NCBI GenBank assembly: GCA_009801085.1
Contig: VNWV01000004.1
Coordinates: 1,798,001 to 1,862,000, forward strand
Origin: Lasiodiplodia sp. COLG20
Taxonomy: Eukaryota > Ascomycota > Dothideomycetes > Botryosphaeriales > Botryosphaeriaceae
Direction: 5' to 3'
DNA length: 64,000 bases
Below the pieces are notes generated by a model, which worked only from the letters and a program-made list of their open reading frames with translations, was not told the origin of the DNA and did no database searches. Positions 42,068 through 54,265 of this stretch are shown one piece after another (position 1 is the first letter of the stretch; the number at the start of each line of letters is the position of its first letter). Position numbers and translations under genes: made by a program.

Positions 42068-43740
42068 TTACGAGTTGTCCGCACAGCTGAAAGCCGCGCC
42101 GCCTTGACCTTCAGCCAACGCAGATCCACTGGCCCACAAGCCAAGACCGCAGATAGCGGCGCCCTGGCACAGCATGTAGACGTTGACGACGGTGAGGAGG
42201 CACTTCTTCCAGTTCTCCGTGTAACGGCCCTTGTTCATGTACAGCCAGAGACCGCCGCTGAAGCCGAAGCTGAACCACGAGCAGAACAGGGCAGAGATGA
42301 GGCCGAGGAGCAGCGAGAAGGACGGGATGGCCTCGGCGATGATCCAAGCGACGACCCAGCTGACGCCGACGATGGCGATCCAGCTAACAAGCGGCCAGCC
42401 GCGCTTCTGGTGCAGGCGGTGCGGCTGCTTGCGCCAGCAGCGCACCCACACGTACTTGCACGCCACGTGGCCGCACACGACACCGGCGATGATGATGGTC
42501 GGCAGCGCGAGGCCGTACGCGACCTTGGCGACGATGGGCGAGGCCGAGCCGAGGGCGGGCGACTTGACCTCGGGCCCGGCGTAGTAGTAGATGACGACGC
42601 CGACAACGACGTAGAAGCTGGTGGCCGTGATGTGCATGAAGGCGACCGACTTGGGGAAGTCGCGGGGGTTCTTGAGCTCGCTGCAGAAGGTGAAGAAGGC
42701 GACGTGACCGGCGTAGGCCAAGATGATGTTGAGGAAGGCGAGGATGCCTGTCTTAACATCCGTCTCGTGGTTGACAGCCACGATGGCGCCCACGTCGGGC
42801 TTGGTGATGCCGATGCCGATCATGGCCAGCGTCACGCAGACCAGGATCGAGATGCAGGAAAGCACCGAGAGGTAGGACACCTTTTCGAGCTGGCGCTTGA
42901 GCGAGAGGATGTAGCAGATGGCGAAGCCAACGATGCCAAAGACGATGGTGCACGTGCCATGGCCTGACAGGACGTTGAGCGCGACGGTGAAAGTTAGAAG
43001 GTGCGCAGCCTGGATGAAGACGAGAATAAGGACTTGAGCAACACCCATGATCTCGCGGGCCACAGGTCCAGCCATGAGGAAAGCGACATCAGCGAAAGTG
43101 TGGCAGCCCGGGAATCTCAAGTAGAATTGGCCAATGACAAAGGCGCTGTAGGCGGATATGGCACCGAAAATGACAATCATGAGAATTCCACTATTTTCTT
43201 CAGTAAGTCAAGTGTTCAAGCAGAGGATCTAAGCAGAGCTTACGGGAAGAGGCCCAGATGGGCAACAGCCTGAGGCAGCGAGAGGACGCCCAAGGAGATG
43301 TTTTCAGCAACCATGACTGCAATTGATTAGAATTGTACGGCTCCGAAAAGACGGAATAAGGACAGTCTTACGCAATCCGGCGTGCCACCATTCCATCGTC
43401 TGGTACTTGATTTCTGCGTTCTCATCTTCGTGGCCGAACGGATTCACCTCTCCAGCCTGCGCAGACTCCAAAATCAGTAAGAGGGGGAAGAGCCAATGAG
43501 AGGAGGGGCAATTACAGCAGTGTCAGAGGCCGTGTAGGGCGGAGGGATCGCCCCCTTCTCCAGGTTGTCAAGACCCTTTTGCCGATCTTGCAGCTTCTCG
43601 TCCTGGCTTTCCGAGGAGCTGGAGCGGGTCTCGAGAGCAACGGCCGCGTCGATGGGCTTGCTTTCGTCCCGCACGACCGGGGCAGCGGCACTAATGGCCA
43701 GATCTTGCTCGTTACGGCGGGAATGGTCCTGGACACCCAT
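42068..43740 (-). CDS. Amino-acid permease, AAAP family (Neurospora Mtr-like)
   Basis: Proton-coupled amino-acid transporter of the AAAP/AVT family, the group of the neutral-amino-acid permease Mtr. Exons 43516-43740, 43372-43456, 43244-43316 and 42068-43190 give 501 aa. The cytosolic N-terminus is charged, with SSSSESQDEK, then FGHEDENAEIKYQTMEWWHAG. The first helix follows, LLMVAENISLGVLSLPQAVAHLGLFP, where the glycine-containing break is the substrate-site signature. About 11 helices are visible, including HVAFFTFCSELKNPRDFPKS, a conserved loop. It ends in SCADNS. Localisation is probably the plasma membrane. The promoter is shared with the divergent peroxiredoxin gene across 1.5 kb. Confidence 0.94.
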
Positions 43741-45282
43741 GGTGGGCGTAGATTAGGGAAGGGTAGAAGAGGGTAGAGGCGGGTTGCGTCGGCTTTCCAA
43801 GGCGGAGTGGAGGATGGCGAGATGCAGGTTCAGATCGTGGGAGGGGCGGGAAGAAAAGAGAACGTGCTAGGAGGCTAGAAGTAGCGCAAGCGGGGAGGCA
43901 AAGTGGATTCCAGGGTAGCAAGCGGGTCCCTAGCAGCGGACGACCGCCGCGGCGCGCCATCACCGAGGTGAGTCAATGAAAACGGCGATGGACGACGAGA
44001 GGTCTGGCGATTACGGCGGCCGCGGTGGTGCAGATTCGGGACGTAGTAAAAACTAGGCGAGAGCTAAGACCAGGGGGTGGTTTCTTGTTACGTGATCTCG
44101 CCGCAGAGGGCCCAGCATACCCCAGGCCAACTGCCGTGTACAGAAAGAATCTGGAAGGAAATGCTGCAGCCGGAGAGCCGTCGGGGCGGCAGCCGGCTTG
44201 GGCGTCGTCGGTTGACATCTCCATGTGTGATTGCTGCTTGTCATGGGAGCAATTGGGACCAGATTCGTCCGGATTTAGCGGAGCTGGACGAGTGTCGTCG
44301 TGCCGAGCACCGGGGAACGAGGGGCGATGACGGATGGCCAAATGCGGCCGAGGTGATTGGACGCGTTGAAGGCTCAACTGTTTCGCACGCGAGCCACGGT
44401 ACGGGACGGGCCTTGAGCGCCTCGCAGCAGGGCTGAAGCTCTCCCTCGCCACGGGACATGAGACGTGATCGCCAATTGATGGACGCCAGGCGTGCGACAC
44501 TCGGAGGCCGGATCGGAGGGCGCTGGAGGCGAGAACGCGCGGGAGGTGACGTCGGCCGGTGGATTGATTCTCTTCTGATGAATCCTCAGGCCGTCGGAGG
44601 TCAGCGGTCGGGAGTGGCGTGCAGCGGCGATTTTCCCCAGCGGTACCGGCGGGCGCAGTGCCTGCCAAGCCACTTCCGCGCCGCGGTCGGAGAGCCTCGA
44701 GCCCTCGAAAATCCCCAGCTCTTGCATCGTGTTCTGCGCGCTCGTACGAGGGTGCAAGGTCCCGGCGGGCGCGCGTGTTATATGCTGGCCGTCTCGGCGA
44801 AGGGCGCAGCCAGTGACAAGCGGGGGCGCGATAAGACGGGAAGACATGGCCGGCCGCCACCCAGCGTCGCCGCATCCACACCGGCACGACTTGTGCTTCC
44901 CGCGCGTCCGCAACCATCACCCGGGCCATGGACCTCGCAGCCGCCGGCCAATCAGCGCAGCCACGAGCTTATGCAATGGAGGCCCAGGCCGAGACGCAAG
45001 CCGACAGGTGGAGAAGCGCTCCATCGGTCGCCATAGCTCCCACAGCTCAGCTCAGCTTGAGACAACAAGCTGCCCAGCTTCCTCTTCCCACGATTGACAT
45101 CCAACCCATCTCGTCTCTCGATCGCCTGCTTCGTGCGACCCCGTCCAGCTCTAGTCGGCGTTACCGTCGCACCCGCGCCCCCAAGCAGCACCCGCACTGC
45201 TACCCTCATCGGTGACCCGCGCATTCGCCCACCGTGATCCCTCTGCCATCACGACTCCGTGACAGCCCATTCCAAGGCCACC
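43741..45282. other. Long GC-rich divergent promoter/5' leader region
   Basis: 1.5 kb between the head-to-head permease and peroxiredoxin genes. Frames of up to 318 codons exist on both strands, but they are Arg/Ser/Ala-rich, overlap each other and lack domains. I see no gene. Confidence 0.5.
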
Positions 45283-46266
45283 ATGGTCGAGCTCCGCAAG
45301 CGCAAGACGCCGCCGCCCGCCCCCGAAAAGGCCGCGAAGAGGAAGCCGGGCCCCAAGTCCAAGGCCGCCAAAGCCAAAGAGGCCGTCACCGATGCCGTCA
45401 ACACGGCCGCAGCCAAAGCCGAGGAGACGGTGAAGAAGGTCGAAGAGAGCGCGACCAATGGCGCCTCCTCCGCTGCCACCAAGCCCGCCGGCAAGCCCGA
45501 GGTGGGCGCGACGCTCGAGCTCGACGGCTTCGGCGGTGAAATTGAGACCAACGACGGCACCAAGACGACGCTGAAGAAGCTCGTTGACGAGAGCAAGGAT
45601 GGCGTCGTCCTCTTCACCTACCCCAAGGCCTCGACTCCCGGTTGTAAGTTGCCCTCTCCCATCACCGCCCCCATCCTCCCATTTCACTCTCGCCAGAGCA
45701 CCGCTTCTCCACACGCACAACATCAACCCCGCTTCGCGCACGGATCGCCCAGTCCCCGACGAAATACCACATTCCACAGACCTCCCCCCCTTGGTTCCGC
45801 CAGCTAACTCCAAGCCTCCACAAAAAAAGGCACCAAGCAAGCCTGTCTCTTCCGCGACTCGTACACGCCTCTCACCGCCACGGGTCTCAGCATCTTCGGC
45901 CTCTCGTCCGACTCGCCCAAAGCCAACACCACCTTCAAGACCAAGCAGAACCTGCCCTACCCCCTGCTCTGCGACCCTTCGTTCGGCCTCATCCGCGCCA
46001 TCGGCCTCGCCAAGCCCGGAAACGCCAAGGGCACCGTGCGCGGCGTGTTCGTCGTTGACAAGAGCGGGAAGGTGCTTGCGGCTGAGGCGGGCGGTCCCGA
46101 TGCGACGGTCGAGGTGGTGAAGAAGATTGTGGCGGGAAAGAGTGGCGGCGACGACGCCAAGGCGGGCGAGAAGGAGAAGCAGGCCGAGGACAAGAAGCAG
46201 GCTGAGACGGCCGGCGAGGTTGCCGACGCGGCGGCCGAGGCGGGTGTTGATGGGGAGGGAAAATAG
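45283..46266 (+). CDS. DOT5: Nuclear thiol peroxidase, Dot5/PrxQ (BCP) type peroxiredoxin
   Basis: Reduces alkyl hydroperoxides; yeast Dot5 is nuclear. Exons 45283-45643 and 45830-46266 (intron GTAAGT...AAAAG) give 265 aa. The N-terminus is basic and Ala/Lys-rich (RKPGPKSKAAKAKEA), suiting a nuclear signal and DNA contact. The peroxidatic site is rebuilt across the splice: YPKASTPGC then TKQAC, that is, the peroxidatic Cys and the second Cys five residues on, diagnostic of the BCP group. Then FRDSYTPL, GLSSDSPKANTTFKTKQNLPYPLLCDPS and the GTVRGVFVVDKSGKV strand. A long Lys/Glu/Ala tail follows. The 186-nt intron is long for this genome. Confidence 0.94.
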
Positions 46267-49200
46267 GTGCGGTGAGTTGAAGTGATGCCGTCGCTGTGAT
46301 GATTGAGGTATAGTGCCACACTCGATGCGCAAATGTTTTGTGTTGGGGACTTCGATATCTCTCCTTGGGCCGCCGCTTGGCCTGATGTCTTGGATCTGCC
46401 TTTGTCACGCTGTTCGGTTGACGATGCTTTGGATTGAGTGTTTGATTCCCTTTGGTTTGGTCCTTGTGCTTGTCAGATGTCCTAGTTTCTCACGCAATAA
46501 AATACTGCAAAAGCCTAGCCACGGTACCAGCCAGCCGATGAATGATATTCACTCGTCTTTCTCTTCACTCAGAATGGACTCGGGATTCGAAGGGTCATAA
46601 GACGTCATGCACGACGCGCTAAGCAGCGGTCCGGGCCGACTGCCGTGCTTTATTAAAGCCGGCTATGCCTGTTCCTGAATTCTTTCCTCACCATTGGGCT
46701 ATACTTCGTATATTGCTACAGGAATGTCCTGAAGGACACAATGATGGCCTGTGACTGCGGCGCGCGTCGCTCGTATGTCTAGCTCTTGTCTACCGAGACG
46801 AAGCCCTCGGAGCCCAACGGACGGGTGAACGCATGGAGATGTCCAGAATCATGGGCAATTTCTGCAAAGCAGCAACAGTTCATCATGAAGGGGTTCTTCA
46901 AATATAGACCAGAGCGCTCAAGAATTAGCAGTACCGTAGCTATGCAAATCTCTGAGGTCAACAGAAAGAAGCGAGCAGCAGCACAGTGCAGCGAGAGTCC
47001 GTGACAGCACACCGCGCCTTACAAAGTTGTGTAAGAGCAACCTCCAGGGCGCTCAGAACTAATTTAAAGACATCCGCGGAATTGCACACACGGGTGTGCG
47101 CACGTCCGAACAATGCGTTTGTGAAACGCGTGCTCGATACTACTCTCATTAGAGAGACATGCATTTCGTCATAGAACTCACTGAAACCATCTCCGGTGGC
47201 TCTCGATTGGGGAGCTTACGAGATTATCGTCAAACATTGGCTTTCTCTACTAAATCAGCGAAGCGTTCTATTTGTGATATTGTAGATTCGGGAAAGTTGG
47301 AAACTGGGGTCTGGATGCCATCAGGAAGGATAAATGATGTCGGGCATGAGTCGTGCGGCGATGAAGCTATCCAGCATGTAGATATGGTAACGAATATCAA
47401 TCAGGGAGACGGGGTTGCGAGAGACAAGATAATGGCGAACACGGCGGCCGGGCACATCGGCATACGAAAAGAAAGAGCAAGAGCACAAGTGAACTTCTCG
47501 TGTCAAGTCTCTGTAAAAAGGATTTCGGGTTACAAGCAATATGATGGATCTAGCAAATCAAGCCCGCCTTTATCCAGTCTTTCATGTTGATCAAGCACGC
47601 GGCTTGTGCTTCTGTATTGAAACACTGCCCTTAGCTTCAAATATTCTGTGTTAGATTTGATTTCCTGATCAGGGGTTCTAACTATCCGACCTACACTGCA
47701 TGCAGTATTGTGATGCGGCGTGAGGTGAGCGTTATAGCTGAGCTCACTGGCTGGCCGTTTTGCCCTTGGGTGCTGGTAGAGTCTGAACGTAGGTAACCCT
47801 TCAGCTGTCAAACTACCACAAGTCATGGCCATCACCAACAAACTGATCTGCTGCTCAGCTATATTTTCGCATCATGATGTAACTCATGGATGAGTGAGAT
47901 CCCGCTGAGTAAGTTGATGCAGTTCAATTCCACGGCAAAGGACCAGCCCCGGGTACGATAACCAACCACTACATTCACGGGGAGTGACTGGCTCGTCTTC
48001 ATGCCATTCTTCATCAATAGTGAAGCAACAGCGCATATAACGTCTTCTCAGATTCCGTCCTTCTCAACTGTTCTTATATAGACCTGGGCAGGATACTACC
48101 CTTATGCATGCAATGCGTCATGCGCGGTAGCGAGGACACCGTGTGTGGTAGCAGAGTGCCCAGGTCCATCATCAGTAAGCATTTCTAATTCCATCAAGTT
48201 TTGCTTTGAGTTAAAGGCTCGTTGTACAGCTGGGATGAATGTTATTGACTCGGATTGCGACATTGGCAAAATAATATCTTCATTTCCCGAAGACCTTATC
48301 CCTTGCCCTCACTGCGGCCTTTTTGTGGGCGGCTCACCACACGGTATGTCTCTGGTAAGCCAAGAACGAGTTTCAGGCTTTCCTCACATAGAGCGAGGAT
48401 GTTACTCTTCTTTGTTTGATCGTTATGATGATTCACATTAAAAAACCAGAAAACCTTGAGGTGGCGAGAGGCGTCAGAGTGAGGCCTCTCAGCGTAATTT
48501 TTAGACAAGATGGAAGCGGAAAGTGAGCCAAGTGTTTAGGCTAAAATCACGAAAGCCACGGAAATTATCCATAACTCCAAAGAAATTGAGGAATGCAATA
48601 CTTCCCCGTAGATTTATATCTGAAAGCCCGCTCCAAGCTCGCAGGAGCGTTCTCCGTAGCCTCCAAGAACACAAAACTCCTGGATAGAACGATCTTGCAG
48701 CATAATCAATTCCACTATCATGATTTTCCAGTACGTTGAAACACCCATACTGAGCATAGAGGGGTTAGAAGAAACTGTCGCCTCTTTTAATTTGTCTTCG
48801 GCTGTTCTTCCTGTGTTCGAGGAGGGCTACAAAGAAGCTTTGAATTTTTCGGCATGGAGCTAGGATTCAATGACTATGGACGAATTCTGCGCCAATTGAC
48901 ATCGAAAGGGATACGATAGCTCATTGATATCAGAAAGGGAAGCAAATATGAGAGTGGATGATTCAATTTTGAGGCCAAATAGAACGGTCTCTCATGACAG
49001 CGTATCAGGTTCTTCAGCTGTGCATTGCCGCTTGGCTAGCGCACCTTCTATGAGAGCCCCTCACCTTTGCGAATTTGCGACATCTGGCTTAAAGTAACTT
49101 GATTCAGTTCATATACTCTTTTGATTTCTCAATAATCATGAATGAGTCGGATCATTATTTCTCAACGCTGTGTCGCATTATTATACTTTAGTGGGTTTAA

Positions 49201-52200
49201 ATTATTTATGACGTAGGAAAAGGGCGTGCTCACTGGCCACAAGAAGCTTTACAAGGTAAGCTCGATGGTGAGGGGCCCAGGTCGCTCACAGCAAGTATTC
49301 TTTTTCAGGTCTGATCAGCGTGTGTTCTGGTGTCCGGCAAAGACTGAGGACAAAAGATCACTCGCATCTAAACCCTTCGGTACCCCGACGTCAACATAGA
49401 TACAGCAGATATTATTTGCACAGTAACCGAAATAGCCATGTTCATTTTAGAAACAGCTACGAGAACCACGGCTCACTACAACATGATGGTGAGTACCAGC
49501 CAGTTTCCAGTCTCGTCCACTCAACCTTAATATTGTCATTCAATTGGCAGCATTGAAAACATTATAATAAAAGTGTAAGTGCGCATATGTTTGACGCATG
49601 ATTCTTTGCAGAAGTATATCAAAATGCTGAAATATGAAGTCACTGCTCTCGATCCATCAAAAAAGTTGGACCGAACATGTGATTAGGAACAGCCGCCCAC
49701 CAAGTAGCACACATAGTTTCCCGGAAGGTTGCACTTGCTAACTGAATAGTGGCAATTAGAAGCTCCCTCCTGTAGTTTGAAACAGTCGGAGCAAGCGAAC
49801 GGGAATAAGAGCTTTAATACGAGGCGGAGAGCGCTATTTAGCAATGTTCACGGGACCGGAGAGATCACGCTCGACCTTTCTGGCTGTGAGGTCAACTTCT
49901 GCAGAATTTTACACGCATCTGCGACCTGCATATGAGGGCGGATGATAAGACATATCTTCTGATGACCACTGAGTGATGTCACCTCGGCTCATGAAAAGGT
50001 CCCAATGATAGACTGGCACTGAACACCAAGAGATAATATGGTACGAGTGGCCGCGGTCAATGCCTTAGATAAACGAACATCCAGTGTTGGCTATTTACGG
50101 TGCTTATTTCACTTTTCGAAATAGCATGTTCTGTGGAGTACATCCTGGGGGAAGGCGATAGCTCTCATCGTCAATAAATGCTAATGTTGACCACCAAGAA
50201 TACGCCATGTTGTCGCGCTTTGAGAACGAATGTATTCTTTGATATTTTGCAAACATGAAGATGCAGGAGTTGAACTGAAACTTTGCGTTGGTACTTATGA
50301 ACTGCACCTCCGTGACCCTGAATTTATATTCAAAGTCGAGAGAAGGAAAGGAAGTGAGCGAGCGAGGGGCAGGAGGTCAATGCTCATTGCACAGCATCAA
50401 ATGTCGTAGATTCTTGATTCCGAAGACTTAAACCACTGACAGCCGGCAACCATGCCTAGTGAGGGTGAGATGAACCATTGAAAGCATATGAAGGAATTAA
50501 TTTACCCACGGAAAACTTACGACCAAGCCGAGTTTGCGCATATGTGAGGCGATATAAATCTGGTCTGACTGTCTACTGCTGTCACCAGTGATAGCCGCCT
50601 AGAGATTTATATTTGATTCATCAATGCTTTGGCGTTGTTCTAAGGCTGATAGCAGGGGCGAGTGCAAGGGTTGTATGGGTCAACCTGCGATGGACTCGTG
50701 ACCTCAGGCAGACCAAACTGTCAGCAAGGACTTGTACGGAGGCCTAATGGATACTGACTATTTGAAGTCTCCGAGACTTCACTTACAATTTTGAGAAAAC
50801 ACATTTAATGGGCAAACGTGCTGAAGTCCATCGAGCCATATGCCTAATCTCAGAATTCCGCGAAGACCCCAATAGAGGAGGAAGCACGAAAGATAGAGTC
50901 TGTCTGAGAGAATATCTCCCAAACTCCAACCAATCATCTGACCTACCACCTGCGCCACGCCGTCCGCCAAACAACGCCATCCCTGCCACGAATGAAACCC
51001 AGGCCACCCCAGCCGAAGCCCTCCATACCGCCAACACCTGAGCAAGGAGCACCCCCACGAAGCCCCCCAATCAGCCCCAAGCCACCGCAAGTCTTCTCAT
51101 CCATCCGCCGGGGGGAGGGATGGTGTGTGCACGGACGCGAGCGGGAAAAAGGATCTCGTTTCAATTTCATACATCTGCGACACTGGTTCTATTTTCCAAC
51201 CTGTTTTCGTGCACAATGCGCGCTCAAATCAAAACATGGGGGGCGGAGCCAGACGTTTCCACCAGTTCCATTTGATCTGTCTCCCCACAATAGATCATCG
51301 AGTGCAGAGAGAGTAGGGTCTAGACCACCGAGCTTGGCTATGAGGAGCTGGGGTAGGGGTGAAANTGAGGGGCGGGGGAAGGGGTGAAAAAAAAAAAAGG
51401 TAAACGTGTGATGCAGTTCATGCGACACAATACTGTCGATCCCCAGATCCGATACTATCGACGCCAAAGGCACACGAAACAGAATCTTGAAGAAGTAGAT
51501 GACGGAAACATAGGTGTAGTGGTTCACGTCTGGGGCGCACGCTAGAAGAAGTCCGGCCGCAGCCAACAGCACTAACACACGCCCCCAAATGATCCTTCGT
51601 CCCAAACTCTTCCCTCTTCGCAAAAAGCCGCCGCCGGCGGTTTTCGACGGCCGATGTTAGATCCGCCACCCGTTGCAACCGCTGCCACTGGTTAGTGTGA
51701 ATCTATTCATAGAATCTACCGTGGCGGCAGATCAGCGAAAAGAACTGGCGCTTCGAGAAGGCTAGCTGGCTACACCATCAATAGTGAATCACGAATCACC
51801 ACACGATAATTCAATTTGGGTCTGTTTGTGAGATGTGGGAATAACACGTCAAAGACGGTCTCTCTTTTACTTCTATCTCGATGTTCGCTTGCTCGCTAGC
51901 TGGCTAGCGGCAATTCTGTTTGCGGCAGCTCCCCCTGTCGACGAGATTTCCTTCATCCTCCTTCCTTCCAATCCTTTCTTGCGCCTTCGAGGAAACCAGT
52001 CCCAGAGAGTGTTCAAAAAAGACAAGGAAATAAAGAAGGAAAAGGAAAATTGTGAGTGCATTGTGAGTTGGAGGGGGTATTGGGTTGAGTAAATCGCCGG
52101 AAACAAAGGAAAGATAGAATAAAAGACTCCGACCTTGACGAGATTCCAGAACGACCTTGCGATGCTGTTGTTTGTATTGACAAGAAAAAGAAAATGCTCA

Positions 52201-52738
52201 GGCGCTCAGGTGAGGGGAAGAACCCACTGGGCTGCAGTCTCCGTAACTTCATCATAGCAAAACAAAAGGAAAAGACAAAACGGTGACGTGGCTCTTCGAA
52301 AAGATCACACGAAGAAGGGTATAATCAGCGCAAAAAGACAAAAATGCAATGTGACTTTCCACCAGTCTCTTTTTTCGGGAAAAAGGAGGAACTAAGGGAG
52401 GTGCTTGAGAGTTGAGAAGAAAGAAAAAGATTTTAAACGTGATTGTGAGGAACCCTGAGATTCTATCGAGTTACGAATAGCTTGACAGCACATGGTTCGT
52501 CAACGAAGAAGAATATATCAAATCGGTCGGGCTCACTGAGCCGCGGTCCAGATGCAACACCGACCAGCGATTAAACGTAAAACAAAACAAAACGCAAACA
52601 AATGGTTCTTGACTCCCAAGCTCCAGCCCAAGCTCTATCCTCGTTCACGTCCAAAACGGTCCAGCGCCTTTTTGTGAAATGTATGTACGCTCTCTTCATA
52701 CTTTGCACAGTGAAGGTTGGCAGCCGTCAGAAGTACGC
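46267..52738. other. Gene-poor region, 6.5 kb
   Basis: No protein gene recognised. The longest frame with an ATG is 143 codons (47159-47590), without a domain. The sequence is mixed with AT-rich stretches, consistent with decayed or unannotated multi-exon genes, but I cannot reconstruct any. One base is ambiguous (n) at 51365 near a purine-rich run. No transposase, reverse transcriptase or CRISPR-like repeat seen. Confidence 0.5.
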
Positions 52739-54265
52739 TTAGTACTTCTTAGCGGGGAAGCGGAAGCCGCTGGGGGCGGCAGCGCCCTTGACGGTGACGA
52801 AGCCAGTGCTGGCACAGGGAGTGCTAACAGCGGCGGCGTCAACGTCCTGGGAGGCCGGGGTGGGGTAGAAGGCGCTGTAGCTGGACTGGAGGGGAGCGAC
52901 CGAGTGGGCGGAGGGGGTGGCGGTCGCGGTGACAGGGCAGACGGTCGTGTAGAGAGCGACGGTCTTGGTGACGATCTGCTCCTTACCGGCGCTGGTGGTG
53001 GTGTGAAGCATGGTGGTGTAGACGGTGCTGGTGGTCAGGGGAGCCTCCGAAGTGGCAGCAGCGTCCTGGACATCAGCGGTGGCGGAGGGGGTGGCAGTCG
53101 CCGTGACAGGGCAGACGGTCGTGTACAGAGCGACGGTCTTGGTGACGATCTGCTCCTGGCCAGCGCTGGTGGTGGTCTGGACCAGGGTGGTGTAGACGGT
53201 GCTGGTGGTCAAAGGAGCCGAAGAGGTGGCAGCGGCATCCTGGACATCAGCGGTCGAGCCAGCGGTCTAAAACGAATTAGTAAAAACCAGCTGAGAGACA
53301 ATGTTGGTGACTACGTACCACAGTGACGGTCTTGGCGGGCTCGGTGACAGTGACAGTCTTGGGAGCGCAGGTGCCAGAGGCCTCGGAATCAGCAGTCTCA
53401 GCGGAAACCTCGCCAGAGCCAGTGGGAGTGACCGGGTAGACGGTCTTGTACTTGGTGGTGGTCGAGGTGGAAGAGATGGTGCTGAGACCCTCAGAAGCAG
53501 AGGCAACCTTGACGGCAGCCGGGGTAGACTTGGTAGCATAGACAGTCTGGGATTGAGTTAGCTACTGCGCACTGAATTCAAAACAAAGCACATGGAACTT
53601 ACCGAGTAGAGAGTCTCGTAGCTGGTCTTCTTGACGGTGGTAGTGACGACGGTGGTCGACTTGCCGGTACCCAGAGTGTAGGTCAGGGTGGAGTCGCTGG
53701 TCTTGGTGACGACGGTGGGGGTCTCGCCAGCGGGGGCAGTCTCGGCCTGAACATCACTGGCAGTGCTGGGGGAGCCGGTGCCGAGGGGAACAGAGGGCAC
53801 AGAGGCGGCGGAGACGGGGGCCTCGGGAGTGGGGTAGGGGGCGGCGCCCTCAACGTCCGAAGAGACGGCGGGGGTGGGAGTGCCAGCGGGAGGAGCGCCG
53901 GCATCAGTGGCGCCCTCAACACCGGAAGAGGCAACCGGGGTGGGAGTGCCAGCAGGGGCCTCGCCAGCCGGAGTCTGGGTAGCGGTGACGGGGCACACGG
54001 TGGTGCTGACGGCGACGATGCTGGTGACGACAGCGGGAGTGCCGGAGCGGGCAGGGCAGTCGGTGACCTCGGGGGCACACGAAGTGATGGTGTGCAGCTG
54101 GGTGGCGTAGACGGTCGAGGTGGTGAAGTCGGCCGGGGTCACGGCGGCGGCCTCAACAGCGGCGGTGCCGTTGTTGTATTGCCTGCGCACAAAGTGGTAG
54201 GGAGCGTTGGCCGAGGCCGAGGCGACGGCGGCAGAGGCCAGCAGAAGGGCGTTGGTGAGCTGCAT
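52739..54265 (-). CDS. Secreted Thr/Ser-rich repeat protein, cell-wall or extracellular
   Basis: Three exons: 53603-54265, 53319-53546 and 52739-53266, giving 472 aa. The signal peptide is [19 protein letters not shown]. The rest is rich in Thr, Ser, Ala and Pro, with many sites for O-glycosylation. A module of about 58 residues starting [10 protein letters not shown] and containing [27 protein letters not shown] is tandemly repeated at 53075-53248 and 52901-53074. A diverged copy ([10 protein letters not shown] ... [10 protein letters not shown]) lies near the N-terminus. There is no hydrophobic GPI tail, since the end is GFRFPAKKY. It is likely a wall-associated or secreted glycoprotein; no catalytic domain is visible. 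Confidence 0.88.
52901..53248 (-). repeat. Two tandem 174-bp coding repeats in the Thr-rich protein gene
   Basis: Unit 1 is 53075-53248 and unit 2 is 52901-53074. They are nearly identical at protein level, differing at about half a dozen positions (for example LVQ versus MLH, GQEQ versus GKEQ). The recent in-frame duplication suggests length variation between strains. Confidence 0.8.

Noticed and set aside
43973..44929. 318-codon minus-strand frame
   Set aside because: GC-rich promoter sequence between two divergent genes; composition biased and no motif.
45151..46332. 393-codon minus-strand frame
   Set aside because: Antisense to the DOT5-like gene, which has clear peroxiredoxin motifs and splice sites; the minus frame shows no domain.
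46583..46600. GGATTCGAA motif resembling a tRNA T arm
   Set aside because: No acceptor, D or anticodon arms can be paired around it.
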